DNA of 32,813 nucleotides from Bacteroidota bacterium (GCA_963169355.1 CAUJCR010000045.1:1-32813), one strand, 5' to 3'; shown: positions 24,901 to 32,425, counted from the first letter of the stretch. The notes: generated by a model not told the origin, from the sequence alone. Numbers and translations are program-made.

Positions 24901-27059
24901 CCAGCCGATGAAGAAGCAAGAAATCCAATACTTCCTCTGTTTTCAATTAAGGTAAAAGCCTCGCTGGCACTACTGGCTCCAGGTAAATGAATATCACCCG
25001 AGTAGCAAGAGTTAGCTAAAAACAACGGGTACTTACCAAAGTTATCATAAGCATAAGGATTATCAATAGCTTGGTCGAAACCAGTAGTGGAACCATGTCC
25101 GAAAAATGTAATCAGCGAACAGCCATAATCTATCAATTGTTTAATAGAGTCGCTAATGGTAATTTGTATAGGTGCAGTAGTTGTTTTTTGAAAAGGGAAA
25201 ACTCTTGCACCGTATGACACATCTTCTATCGTATCCGCATAAATTTGTAGATACGCTTTAAATAGTGATTGTTGTGCAGCATCTTCTCCTCCACTAAAAT
25301 GTAACACACGTTTATGCCAATCGGGTGGAGCACCAGCATAGGCCAAACCATTAATAGATGTACCTTCTTGTTCTTTTACTTTATTCAAATAACGATATAC
25401 ATCCATACCTGTAGAAGCAGAAATTCTACCAACAGGAATAAAAGGCGTAGCAGTATTGGCATTTTTTATTCGGGTGGTAAAATAGTTGTCGGATGGTGGT
25501 GTTCCTAAACTGGGTACTTTACATGCATTCCAATTATAGGATGAAGCTCGTACCAAATTATTTTTAATGGATTTACCTATTAATAATAAATACTTAGGTG
25601 GAACAGGTAAACTATCACTTAAGAAACGACAAAAGTTTTTTATACTATGTGGGTTTTTTATATTTCCGTAAGCAAACTGATCGTATAGATCATTCACATC
25701 TGCTAAAATTACATGATTAGCGCCACCCAAAGTGCTTTCTCGGTATTGCTTATACATCAATGCCGTATCTTTTAATGAAGTGTGCGTTACAATTACAAAA
25801 GCCGAATCGGTATTGGTAGTTTTATAATTAGTAAAATAACCTGTTTGGTTTACCGCCGAAATTGTATTTACTGATATAATATTATTGCTGGTGGTTAAAT
25901 AACAAACTTTTTCTTGTATTGAATTAGGAATTAAGAAACTCACTGTATCGGCAGAGGTTACAGTGTTTATTTTTTTATGATTTGTTAAATCATATAATAG
26001 TACCTGATTAGAACCAATATTTACATTTTTAATTTTGTAAAAAGACTTTGCCCCAAATGCGTTGTTGCCAATAAACAACTGCTGTTGAGATTGCCCCATT
26101 AAATCTGTTTTTTGAGGATACTTTAATGAAATGTAATGCACATTGGTAGTAATTAATTGTGGCGCATAAGTATTAAATAATGGATTGTAAATACTGGAAA
26201 CTTTAATTTGCGAAGCATCTTGTAACTGACTTGATGGAATTTGTTTACCAACAAAAATTTGGTTGTAGCTAAAAAAAGTGGTATCCGTTAGTAATGCTGT
26301 GTTATTACTATTATCAAGATATTCAACTTTCACTTCATGGTCATACGTAATTCCAAAAATATATCGCTCGGAAGAGCCCGAGAAATGAGTTTTAATATAT
26401 GCTGGTAAACTACTCGACTGATACACATTAAGATTAGAAAAAGATGTTTGCAACGAAGTACCTGCTATTAAATTATTACCAAAACCTTCGCCTCTCACAT
26501 AACGAGGATCTGAAACCACATCAAGAAAAGTTCTTCCTACAGAATAACTAGCATTATAGGCTTCTAAGCGTTCGGCATAAAAATAATCGGCAGGTGTGTA
26601 GCCTGCAAAATTTATATCGGTTTCTACTTGCATTCGTTTATTGCTAACCGAATTATTCCATGTTAAAAAAACACAGTTGGTATCATTAAACAAAGCAACG
26701 TAAGGATTTGGTAAACGGTTAATGCCTTCGTAGAGTGAAGAATCGCTAAGGGCATCGTTTTTAGTAGCATAAAACTCAATATAATCAGTTGGATTAAATA
26801 CATTGTCGCTTTCATCAAAAACGGTGATGTATTGTTCTTGACCTTTTAAAAACAACTGAAAATTTTTAGGGTTAATGGTTGAAACTGGAATTCCAGCATT
26901 TACCAACGTGTTGTAACTAATACGATAAATACCTGTTGTAGGAATATAAATACGATAATAGGGCTGGCTATAATTAATCCACTCGTTGCCGTAGTTTTGA
27001 GAAAACACGGCACTCACAGTAAATTGAATTAGAATAATAAATAATAACCGTTTTATCAT
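21978..27059 (-). CDS. PorU2-like C25 cysteine peptidase, putative T9SS sortase
   Basis: 1693 residues. Signal peptide 1 to about 20; N-terminal beta region typical of PorU-type proteins (YYRIYIPTTGIYRISY); gingipain-like C25 peptidase about 425-790 with catalytic His655 (FFGHGS) and Cys685 (NSCYSGD); a CARDB/Ig-like region about 785-895; further beta domains; and a C-terminal FlgD-like/CTD region about 1580-1693 (NYPNPFSTSTRF, DGKDEFGDKLANGVYLYKV). PorU removes the C-terminal sorting domain from T9SS cargo at the outer membrane and attaches it to A-LPS. This protein is much longer than P. gingivalis PorU (about 1160 residues) and fits the group annotated as putative sortase PorU2. It starts 4 bp inside the PorV/PorQ-like gene (ATGA overlap), so the two are coupled. 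Sortase function is inferred. Confidence 0.88.
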   Translation of the reverse strand: MIKRLLFIILIQFTVSAVFSQNYGNEWINYSQPYYRIYIPTTGIYRISYNTLVNAGIPVSTINPKNFQLFLKGQEQYITVFDESDNVFNPTDYIEFYATKNDALSDSSLYEGINRLPNPYVALFNDTNCVFLTWNNSVSNKRMQVETDINFAGYTPADYFYAERLEAYNASYSVGRTFLDVVSDPRYVRGEGFGNNLIAGTSLQTSFSNLNVYQSSSLPAYIKTHFSGSSERYIFGITYDHEVKVEYLDNSNNTALLTDTTFFSYNQIFVGKQIPSSQLQDASQIKVSSIYNPLFNTYAPQLITTNVHYISLKYPQKTDLMGQSQQQLFIGNNAFGAKSFYKIKNVNIGSNQVLLYDLTNHKKINTVTSADTVSFLIPNSIQEKVCYLTTSNNIISVNTISAVNQTGYFTNYKTTNTDSAFVIVTHTSLKDTALMYKQYRESTLGGANHVILADVNDLYDQFAYGNIKNPHSIKNFCRFLSDSLPVPPKYLLLIGKSIKNNLVRASSYNWNACKVPSLGTPPSDNYFTTRIKNANTATPFIPVGRISASTGMDVYRYLNKVKEQEGTSINGLAYAGAPPDWHKRVLHFSGGEDAAQQSLFKAYLQIYADTIEDVSYGARVFPFQKTTTAPIQITISDSIKQLIDYGCSLITFFGHGSTTGFDQAIDNPYAYDNFGKYPLFLANSCYSGDIHLPGASSASEAFTLIENRGSIGFLASSSAGVVNTLFIYSKGFYRSLAGKSYHKGIGDAIKQTCSETSILADQLQGITGLEMTLEGDPSVKLNAFSKPDYEITNASVYFNTTTYQDSIGINIVIKNNAKAIHDTLAVRIGHQFPNGDSTTYFKIITAPFNCDTLSFFIYKDLSKFVGLNHFNVFIDFLNAIDELSEMNNKTTSNVDLFIPGGDILPVYPYKYAIIPNTPQVVLKASTANPFASATNYRFQLDTTDLFTSPINSAIINSVGGVVQWTVNLPFGDTTVYYWRVCKDTLLPDGTYNWKESSFEVHGTKNGWGQSHFFQFKEDKYQFVNWDRPTRKFNFKNTISSINCRNAFHSALPWTSINYSINNYVMHLHPCVAFGGWSVAIFDSISAQPFKSSPLLTPSGTGLTPMNNCQCYNYTLYAFDYGVPSFCGPLPNWKNDLYNLLDTIRRGTMVLAYSNQNHQTSTFSPALKSMFNSIGSQEINTVTDTVPIIIFGRKGMTAGQAHEIIGSHNRSIIELDDSLKTSWDNGFIASEIIGPSLKWNSLHWRQQSVETVSTDSLHLKIVRIKLDGTRDTVPVVFPKDSTDIYDLSNYVDASVYPKIQLVLFARDNIFKTSVQLKSWRVYYDPVPECAINPQVGFANNASLQAIQQGDNLIVKIPIENIGQVPFNDSLVVTYWIEDANRNIHPIPQHLKAKPFVPAQVIIDTLNFNTYDASGISNYAGFNYLWIDVNPETNSKYQLEQYHFNNVARIGFDVSKDNINPLLDVTFDGTHILNGDIISSKPTILITLKDENKFLALNDTSNFKVFIRYPNQASDKRIYFKNGELLFTPAQLPNNSCKIEYRPEFPEDGKYRMIVQASDRSSNVSGAIDYSIQFDIVNKQTVTEVLNYPNPFSTSTRFVFTLTGSEIPDVFTIQIMTITGKVVREITKSELGNLHIGRNITDYAWDGKDEFGDKLANGVYLYKVITRSNGKAVEKRESDADSFFKKGFGKMVIMR

Positions 27060-28135
27060 TTAAGTATCTTTTTATTTATATCTATCTTAACTGTAAAAAT
27101 ATGAGAGTACAACGAAGTAGAAACGTTTCCAATATTTGTCATCGCATAATCTAGCGCAAATATTTTATACTTTATGCCCACGCCTATATTTGGCTGAACG
27201 GTGGTAATACTCTTGCCAGTAACATCCATGGCTTTTTGAATATTGCCTATGCCACCGCGTAAATAAATAAAATGTTTATAGCCTACCTCTAAACCAAAAG
27301 CAGGTTCCATACTCCAAGCCTTGGTTTTAACAACCGTATTACGCTTTCCATCAAAGGTATTTATAAAATTAACTTCGCCACCTATGGATATTTTATCTTT
27401 CCACACATCCCAACTACGTGTAACACCTAAAATAAGGCGAGGCACTGTTACCTCAACCGAATTACTTGGAATTTCGTTACCCGTAATGGCATAGGTTTGT
27501 TTTACATCATCCGATAAATTATACGACCACGCATTAAAGGTTCCGGTAATATCTCGTGCCATGGCTGCAAAGCGCCATTTTTTGTAATCGTACATGGCTC
27601 CTGCATCTAATCCAAAGCCCCACGCACCGCCAAATTCACCCAACTTACGTCTGATGATTTTAGCATTTGCCCCAATTTTTAACCCTTTTACTTTAACAAT
27701 ATTTCGAGCATAAGATAGCAACACCGCTGCATCTACAGCATTAAAAGATTTTAATCTGGAGTAATCTACATTTCCATTGGCATCTATCAATTCTGTCGTA
27801 TTAGGAATATTATCTACTCCAAAACGTATAAAGGTTAATCCAGCCACGCTGTTGCTATCAATGCGTTTAGAAGCACCAATAAAATCGTACTTGGCAATTC
27901 CTGCAAAATATTCGGCGTGCATTAAGCCCACTTGCACATTAGAGGTTTGTAAATTTAATCCTGCTGGATTCCAATAACCCGCTGTTACATCATTAGCCGA
28001 AGCCACATTTGCATTAGCCATGGCAAGCGCACGTGCCCCTACTCCTACGCTTAAAAACTCGTTACTATATTTTGCAATCTGCCCAAATGCCAGAGAACTA
28101 ATACCTGTTAAAAGTAAAAATATTAAGTGCTTCAT
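27056..28135 (-). CDS. PorV/PorQ-family outer-membrane beta-barrel
   Basis: 359 residues from the ATG at 28135, where a good signal peptide begins (KHLIFLLLTGISSLAFGQ); the frame is open 50 codons further upstream, but that part overlaps the neighbouring gene and is not signal-like. The mature start, YSNEFLSVGVGARALAMANA followed by VTAGYWNPAGL, is the N-terminal signature of the PorV/PorQ barrel family. It lacks the SPDARGGGMGD-like segment of canonical PorV, so it is a relative, not PorV itself. PorV carries cargo from the T9SS translocon to PorU; this one probably partners the PorU2-like peptidase encoded directly downstream with a 4-bp overlap. The terminal strands (KIFALDYAMTNIG, LYSHIFTVKIDI) complete the barrel. 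Confidence 0.85.
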   Translation of the reverse strand: MKHLIFLLLTGISSLAFGQIAKYSNEFLSVGVGARALAMANANVASANDVTAGYWNPAGLNLQTSNVQVGLMHAEYFAGIAKYDFIGASKRIDSNSVAGLTFIRFGVDNIPNTTELIDANGNVDYSRLKSFNAVDAAVLLSYARNIVKVKGLKIGANAKIIRRKLGEFGGAWGFGLDAGAMYDYKKWRFAAMARDITGTFNAWSYNLSDDVKQTYAITGNEIPSNSVEVTVPRLILGVTRSWDVWKDKISIGGEVNFINTFDGKRNTVVKTKAWSMEPAFGLEVGYKHFIYLRGGIGNIQKAMDVTGKSITTVQPNIGVGIKYKIFALDYAMTNIGNVSTSLYSHIFTVKIDINKKILK

Positions 28136-28143
28136 ATTCAATC

Positions 28144-28151
28144 TAAAAGTA
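28144..28151 (-). promoter_or_regulatory. Weak -7 box TACTTTTA before the PorV-like gene
   Basis: One mismatch from TAnnTTTG on the minus strand, ending 8 nt before the ATG at 28135, in the 115-bp gap after the membrane-protein gene. Tentative. Confidence 0.3.
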
Positions 28152-28250
28152 GCTATTTTTTTAATACCATATAACGCCATGTACAAAATTTTATTGCTTT
28201 TTCGTAAAGCATAGTTTAAGGTTTTGAGGTTATACCAAATATAACTCTCA

Positions 28251-29378
28251 CTACCCATTTTTAATGCGCCATTTAGATTTAACATTTTGATATAAATAAC
28301 TCAACGCATAAGCCGATAGTAGCATGATGTAAGGAAAAACGTGCAAGGTGTGTCGCTCGCTCCACTCATTAAAAATGAGGGCAATCATGAGCGCATTTAA
28401 CAATATAATACATACAAAAACCATTAAAATAGAAAACATCTTTTTTTGAAAGCGATACGCAACATAAATACTCAACAAAGCAAATGGGTAAAAAACAACA
28501 TGCCCCAAGTTGATGAGATTATGAAAATTGGAATAATACGAACGAGTGGTTACAAAAAAAGAATCGAACTTTTTAAAAAATAAATACGCTATGGTTTTTA
28601 TCCCTTTTTGTTCGTACAAAAATTGGTAACAATCCCATAACGTATAAGTGCCTGGCTCCAACTGCGGATAAATCCAAGAAGGAAAACCATAGTAAATAGA
28701 ACCATTAGAAATGTAAAGTGCAAAATCGTGATAGGGTAACTGAAACACAAAGAAAATGCCTAAAAACAAGATGAGTAAACTACATGCAAGATACGTGAGA
28801 GTTTGTTTTTTACTTAACACGCCATCATGAAATAATTTATAAAACACTAAAACACTTACCGTAAAAATACCCGAAGGTCTTGAAAAAATAACCAATACCG
28901 CTAATACACACACTTTTAAAATCCTGTTGCTAATGGCAGGTTGCAATGTGTAATAAGCAAACAAAAGACTAATGGCAATAAAAAATGTTTCGCTAAATAA
29001 ATTAAATTGCCAATACTGAATAAGCGGGCTACATAAAACAAATAGCAACCACAACTGAGCTGTTAGCTTATTAAATTGCGCATTAATAAACCGATAAAAT
29101 TGGAAGTAGGCAAACAAACTCAAGCAATAAGTGCTTATAAAAATAATGCTTACAGGTAATTTAAGCACTAAAAACAAAGCCAAATAAGACACATAGGTTA
29201 AATAAAAAGTTTGGTACTGTGTGGCGTTTACAAAATCTCCTTGGGCAAACAGTTGCGCACGCGATATATATTTTTCGCCTTCGTTTAAAGTATTAAAACC
29301 AAATTGCTGATAAAGTAAAAATAACAAAGCAAGATGAACAACTGCTAATACTAAAAAATATATGTGGCTTTTCTTCAC
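28251..29378 (-). CDS. Polytopic membrane protein, GT-C glycosyltransferase-like
   Basis: 375 residues with about nine or ten hydrophobic segments. After the first transmembrane helix comes an acidic loop with NEGEKYISRA, the position where GT-C enzymes (ArnT/PMT type) carry a conserved acidic motif; a long external loop (SIYYGFPSWIYPQLEPGTY) sits between later helices, and NEWSERHTLHVFPYIMLL precedes the last helix, recalling GT-C C-terminal regions. It is a candidate polyprenyl-phosphate-sugar-dependent glycosyltransferase of the inner membrane, perhaps acting on envelope glycans; the substrate is unknown and plain membrane protein of unknown function is possible. The start is GTG. It is divergent from pssA and 115 bp upstream of the PorV-like gene on the same strand. 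Confidence 0.75.
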   Translation of the reverse strand: MKKSHIYFLVLAVVHLALLFLLYQQFGFNTLNEGEKYISRAQLFAQGDFVNATQYQTFYLTYVSYLALFLVLKLPVSIIFISTYCLSLFAYFQFYRFINAQFNKLTAQLWLLFVLCSPLIQYWQFNLFSETFFIAISLLFAYYTLQPAISNRILKVCVLAVLVIFSRPSGIFTVSVLVFYKLFHDGVLSKKQTLTYLACSLLILFLGIFFVFQLPYHDFALYISNGSIYYGFPSWIYPQLEPGTYTLWDCYQFLYEQKGIKTIAYLFFKKFDSFFVTTRSYYSNFHNLINLGHVVFYPFALLSIYVAYRFQKKMFSILMVFVCIILLNALMIALIFNEWSERHTLHVFPYIMLLSAYALSYLYQNVKSKWRIKNG

Positions 29379-29382
29379 TTAC

Positions 29383-29390
29383 TAAAAATA
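29383..29390 (-). promoter_or_regulatory. Possible -7 box TATTTTTA for the GT-C-like gene
   Basis: One mismatch from TAnnTTTG on the minus strand, ending 4 nt before the GTG start at 29378. Same geometry as the lpxD and trmH boxes. Confidence 0.38.
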
Positions 29391-29424
29391 CTATTTTTTT
29401 AGACACTTACTCGGTTGCTTTTTA

Positions 29425-29432
29425 TATATTTG
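29425..29432 (+). promoter_or_regulatory. -7 box TATATTTG for pssA
   Basis: Perfect TAnnTTTG ending 11 nt before the pssA ATG; the predicted leader is about five bases. The 65-bp divergent region therefore holds both promoters. Confidence 0.55.
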
Positions 29433-29443
29433 TTTCATTTTTT

Positions 29444-30292
29444 ATGAGCCTTAAAAAACATATCCCCAACGCTATTACCTGCGGAAATTTATTGTGTGGA
29501 TGCTTGGCTATTATTCAAACTTTTCAGGGAAATTTAGTGTGGGCTGCTTATTTGGTAGGAATTGCGGTGGTGTTAGATTTTTTTGATGGTTTTGCCGCTC
29601 GTGCTCTCAACGTTACTTCGCCCATTGGCAAAGATTTAGATAGTCTAGCCGATTTAGTAACCTTTGGTGTAGTGCCAGGGTTAATTATGTATCATCTCAT
29701 ACAAATGAGCCTAACCGATATGATTGCTACCGATGGCATGAAACAAGGTTGGTTGATTTATCCTAGCTCGGTTACTGATGAGTTAATAAAAAATGACAGG
29801 CGTTTATCAATTCCTGAATCTATTAAATACGTTGCCTTAATTATTCCAGTTTTTTCGGCTATTCGTTTAGCAAAATTTAATAACGATACCCGACAAAGCA
29901 CTTCCTTTATTGGATTACCTACACCCGCCAATGCCCTTTTAATTTGTTCGTTACCATTAATTTTGTGGTTGCATTTTGATTATTTTTATTTAGCACAAGA
30001 TAACAGAGTATTGCCACTGGTATTATTACAACACCATCAAGAAATTGTAGGTGGCATCATCCTAGAGCCAATTCGACTAGCGATATTAGCAGTTGTAATG
30101 GCAATTTTATTAGTGGTGGAGTTACCATTATTTGCCTTAAAGTTTAAAACCTTTGCATGGAAAGGCAACGAACTAAAATATATATTTATAATACTAAGTA
30201 TAGGATTATTAATAGCCTTTAAGACAATAGCCATTCCGCTCATTATTATACTATACCTTATTTTAAGTTTAGTTTTTTATCGCAAAAGCTAA
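29444..30292 (+). CDS. pssA: CDP-diacylglycerol-serine O-phosphatidyltransferase
   Basis: 282 residues, membrane-embedded CDP-alcohol phosphotransferase. It makes phosphatidylserine from CDP-diacylglycerol and serine, the precursor of phosphatidylethanolamine. The opening HIPNAITCGNLLCGCLAI is typical of type II PssA, and the family signature DGx2ARx8Gx3Dx3D is complete: DGFAAR, eight residues, GKDLDSLAD, supplying the metal-binding Asp residues. FGVVPGLIMY and FSAIRLAKFN follow as expected for PssA rather than PgsA. Six to eight hydrophobic segments run to the C-terminus. It is longer than many PssA proteins (about 235-250) because of an insert of about 40 residues between the first membrane segments and KYVALIIPVFSAIRLAKFN. 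No psd gene is adjacent. Confidence 0.93.
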   Translation: MSLKKHIPNAITCGNLLCGCLAIIQTFQGNLVWAAYLVGIAVVLDFFDGFAARALNVTSPIGKDLDSLADLVTFGVVPGLIMYHLIQMSLTDMIATDGMKQGWLIYPSSVTDELIKNDRRLSIPESIKYVALIIPVFSAIRLAKFNNDTRQSTSFIGLPTPANALLICSLPLILWLHFDYFYLAQDNRVLPLVLLQHHQEIVGGIILEPIRLAILAVVMAILLVVELPLFALKFKTFAWKGNELKYIFIILSIGLLIAFKTIAIPLIIILYLILSLVFYRKS

Positions 30293-30451
30293 CATATAAG
30301 CATTAAACAAAGCTCTACTTAGATTTAATCCAATGCGCCTGTTTGCCTTAGGCAGGTTGAATGAATTTGCCTCAAGCCTTTAATGCTATTTAAAACAATA
30401 ATTACATCATTGATTTAACTATAATTTAACGCTCCACAATTGTTTTATTTG

Positions 30452-30459
30452 TATTTTTG
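30452..30459 (+). promoter_or_regulatory. -7 box TATTTTTG for the T9SS cargo gene
   Basis: Perfect TAnnTTTG ending 15 nt before the ATG at 30475. An in-frame TTG at 30457 overlaps the box and so is not the start. The rest of the 182-bp gap after pssA shows only a small GCCTTAGGC palindrome (30345-30353) without a T run. Confidence 0.5.
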
Positions 30460-30474
30460 GTAAAAATTAAAATT

Positions 30475-31893
30475 ATGAAAAAACATTTATTTACCCTTAC
30501 ACTACTTTGTATTTCATACATAGTAAGTTCTCAAAATTTCACCCTAACCTACGATTTTGCGGCAGTAACATCTACTACTGGTTTAACAGACCCTACCCCC
30601 TCACCTACCGCAACTGGAGTAACTTCTGGTTCATTTACCGCCGTTGGAACACCTTCGGCTAATCCCAATGCTTCTAATAGATTTTCATTTGTAGGTTGGC
30701 CAATTGGTGCAACTAATGGCAATGATGTATATGCTACTATGACGGCATCTTTAGACGTTAACGAATACTACGAAATTACTTTAACTGCACAAGCAGGATA
30801 TACCGTAACACTAGATTCGTTGAAGTTTGGTATTAGAAGATCTGGAACTGGTATTAGAAATTATGCCGTTCGTTACAGCATGGATTCGTATTCGGCTAAT
30901 TTACCTGCTTCGGTTGGAACAAACACAAACCTTTCTGTTGTTGGCACTAATGAATTCTTCTGGAATTTTGATGCAACTTCTACAAGTTCAGATCAAAACG
31001 GAAGCATGATTACTTTTAGTAATACAGTTTTTACTAATAGCATCTCTATTCGTTTTTATGGTTGGAATGCCGAAGCCAGTGGAGGCACTTTTAGTATTGA
31101 TAACGTTAATATTATGGGTAGCGCCACTGATGGCGGATCGCCATGCAACTCACCTACTATCACCTCTATTTCATATAGTGTAGTATGTGCTAATCAAACA
31201 TCTACATTAATTCCAACAATTATAGGCACTGCGCCATTTACCTACACTTGGATAACTAGCGGCAGTGGCATTATTGGCTCTGTAAATTCTGAAACAACTA
31301 CTGTTACAAGTTCAACACCTCAAACTTATACATTATTGGTAGGAAATGCTTGTGGCTTTGATTCGTCGGCAGTTGCTGTAAATGTTAATTCTCTACCTAC
31401 TGTTACTTTAGATTTATCATCTATTAATATACAATGTGTAACTGTATCATCTGTTGCTTTAGTAGGCGGAATGCCTTCTGGTGGAATTTATAGCGGAACC
31501 GCTGTTACAGGTGGTAATTTTAGTCCTTCTACAGCTGGTGTAGGTACTTATACTTTAACTTATACTTATACAGATGCTAATAATTGTACTAACATAGCTA
31601 ATGATGTAATGAATGTAAATAGTTGCACAGGTATTAATGAATTAACCCATTCAAATGAACTACAATTATATCCTAATCCATCTAGCGGAATTATCCATTT
31701 ATATTTCCCTAACACGCAAAGCCAACAAGTAACAATAGAACTTATGAATCTAAACGGACAAGTTATTTATAACAACTCTATTCCAGTTGCGCAATCTGTA
31801 TCATCAATAAATTTAGATATTCCTCGCGGTATATACTTTATAAAGGTTATTGAGAAAGATAAAACAAGCACTAAAAAGATTGTAATTCAATAA
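30475..31893 (+). CDS. T9SS-sorted secreted protein with Ig/PKD-like domains
   Basis: 472 residues from the ATG at 30475 (the TTG at 30457 lies in the promoter box). Signal peptide 1-20 ends VSSQ. Residues about 21-215 form a beta-rich, Ser/Thr-rich domain (FTLTYDFAAVTST, FSIDNVNIMGS) that looks like a jelly-roll; two Ig/PKD-like modules follow (about 225-310, PTIGTAPFTYTW-like; about 312-390, LPTVTLDL and GTYTLTYTYTDANNC). Residues about 399-472 are a type A T9SS sorting domain (LYPNPSSG, NLNGQVIYN, IPRGIYFIKVI, terminal KKIVIQ). It is expected to cross the outer membrane through the T9SS and be released or anchored after cleavage of the tail. No enzyme motif seen; binding or adhesion is possible. 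A strong terminator follows. Confidence 0.9.
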   Translation: MKKHLFTLTLLCISYIVSSQNFTLTYDFAAVTSTTGLTDPTPSPTATGVTSGSFTAVGTPSANPNASNRFSFVGWPIGATNGNDVYATMTASLDVNEYYEITLTAQAGYTVTLDSLKFGIRRSGTGIRNYAVRYSMDSYSANLPASVGTNTNLSVVGTNEFFWNFDATSTSSDQNGSMITFSNTVFTNSISIRFYGWNAEASGGTFSIDNVNIMGSATDGGSPCNSPTITSISYSVVCANQTSTLIPTIIGTAPFTYTWITSGSGIIGSVNSETTTVTSSTPQTYTLLVGNACGFDSSAVAVNVNSLPTVTLDLSSINIQCVTVSSVALVGGMPSGGIYSGTAVTGGNFSPSTAGVGTYTLTYTYTDANNCTNIANDVMNVNSCTGINELTHSNELQLYPNPSSGIIHLYFPNTQSQQVTIELMNLNGQVIYNNSIPVAQSVSSINLDIPRGIYFIKVIEKDKTSTKKIVIQ

Positions 31894-31895
31894 AT

Positions 31896-31928
31896 AAAAA
31901 GGCTGTCGATTTAAGACAGCCTTTTTTT
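31896..31928 (+). terminator. Rho-independent terminator after the T9SS cargo gene
   Basis: Stem GGCTGTC (31901-31907) with GACAGCC (31915-31921) around a 7-nt loop, extended by A5/T5 pairing, and followed by a run of seven Ts. It begins 3 bases after the stop codon. Confidence 0.9.
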
Positions 31929-32154
31929 ATAAATCACTTTATAAAAACTAATTTCTAAAGCACAATCTGGGTTTATTCATATTATGCTATTCCGTTTGCT
32001 GCCATGGTATTTTAAAATTTCACGTAAAAACAATTTATATAAAGCGCACGGATACCTCACACACAATACAACGCTTCATATCCGCACGAGCGGGGATTAT
32101 TAAAGATAAGGCAAAATCATTTTTTATAAAATCACTTTATAAAAATCTATTTCT
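31923..32154. repeat. Direct repeat pair of paired TTTATAAA palindromes
   Basis: Copy 1 (31923-31956) and copy 2 (32120-32154) are about 90 percent identical by eye. Each holds two palindromic TTTATAAA octamers (31926-31933 and 31938-31945; 32123-32130 and 32136-32143) separated by TCAC or ATCAC. Between the copies is the only fairly GC-rich intergenic patch here (about 32040-32096), with a CGGATA/TATCCG inverted repeat (32049-32054, 32079-32084). No gene is seen in this 253-bp gap. Confidence 0.6.
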
Positions 32155-32425
32155 TTATCTCAAAAGTTTCAAAGTTTTTTAGCTGATTATCTTCTTGAGC
32201 TATTACTTCTTTTACTTGCGAGAGCGGTGAACCTACATAACACCAATCAATCAGTTTGTTTACATCATCTTCTTTTCCTTCTACTTCAATATACACATCG
32301 CCATTATGTAAATTTTTTACAAAACCAGTTAAGTTAAACTTAATAGCTTGAGCATGTGTGCTAAATCGGTAAGATACCCGTTGCACCTTGCCCTTTACTG
32401 TAATATTATAGTGTCGGATTGGCAT
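32147..32425 (-). CDS. acyP: Acylphosphatase
   Basis: 92 residues, the usual length. This small cytoplasmic alpha/beta enzyme hydrolyses acyl phosphates such as acetyl phosphate or carbamoyl phosphate. The phosphate-binding Arg20 and catalytic Asn38 are both present (VSYRFS and GFVKNLHNGDVYIEVEG). The usual VQGVxFR loop reads VQRVSYR, with Arg16 replacing the Gly, which is uncommon. The C-terminal WCYVGSPLSQV motif is typical. It lies downstream of gcvP on the same strand but after that gene's terminator, so it is probably transcribed separately or by read-through. Confidence 0.92.
   Translation of the reverse strand: MPIRHYNITVKGKVQRVSYRFSTHAQAIKFNLTGFVKNLHNGDVYIEVEGKEDDVNKLIDWCYVGSPLSQVKEVIAQEDNQLKNFETFEIKK

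Noticed and set aside
27056..28135. Naming the barrel gene porV
   Set aside because: The N-terminal signature fits the wider PorV/PorQ family but the canonical PorV motif is absent, so the symbol was withheld.
28136..28285. 50-codon N-terminal extension of the PorV-like gene
   Set aside because: It overlaps the upstream gene and would bury the signal peptide; the ATG at 28135 begins a clean signal sequence.
30335..30360. Hairpin-like GCCTTAGGC region after pssA as a terminator
   Set aside because: The stem is very short (four pairs) and there is no T run on either side.
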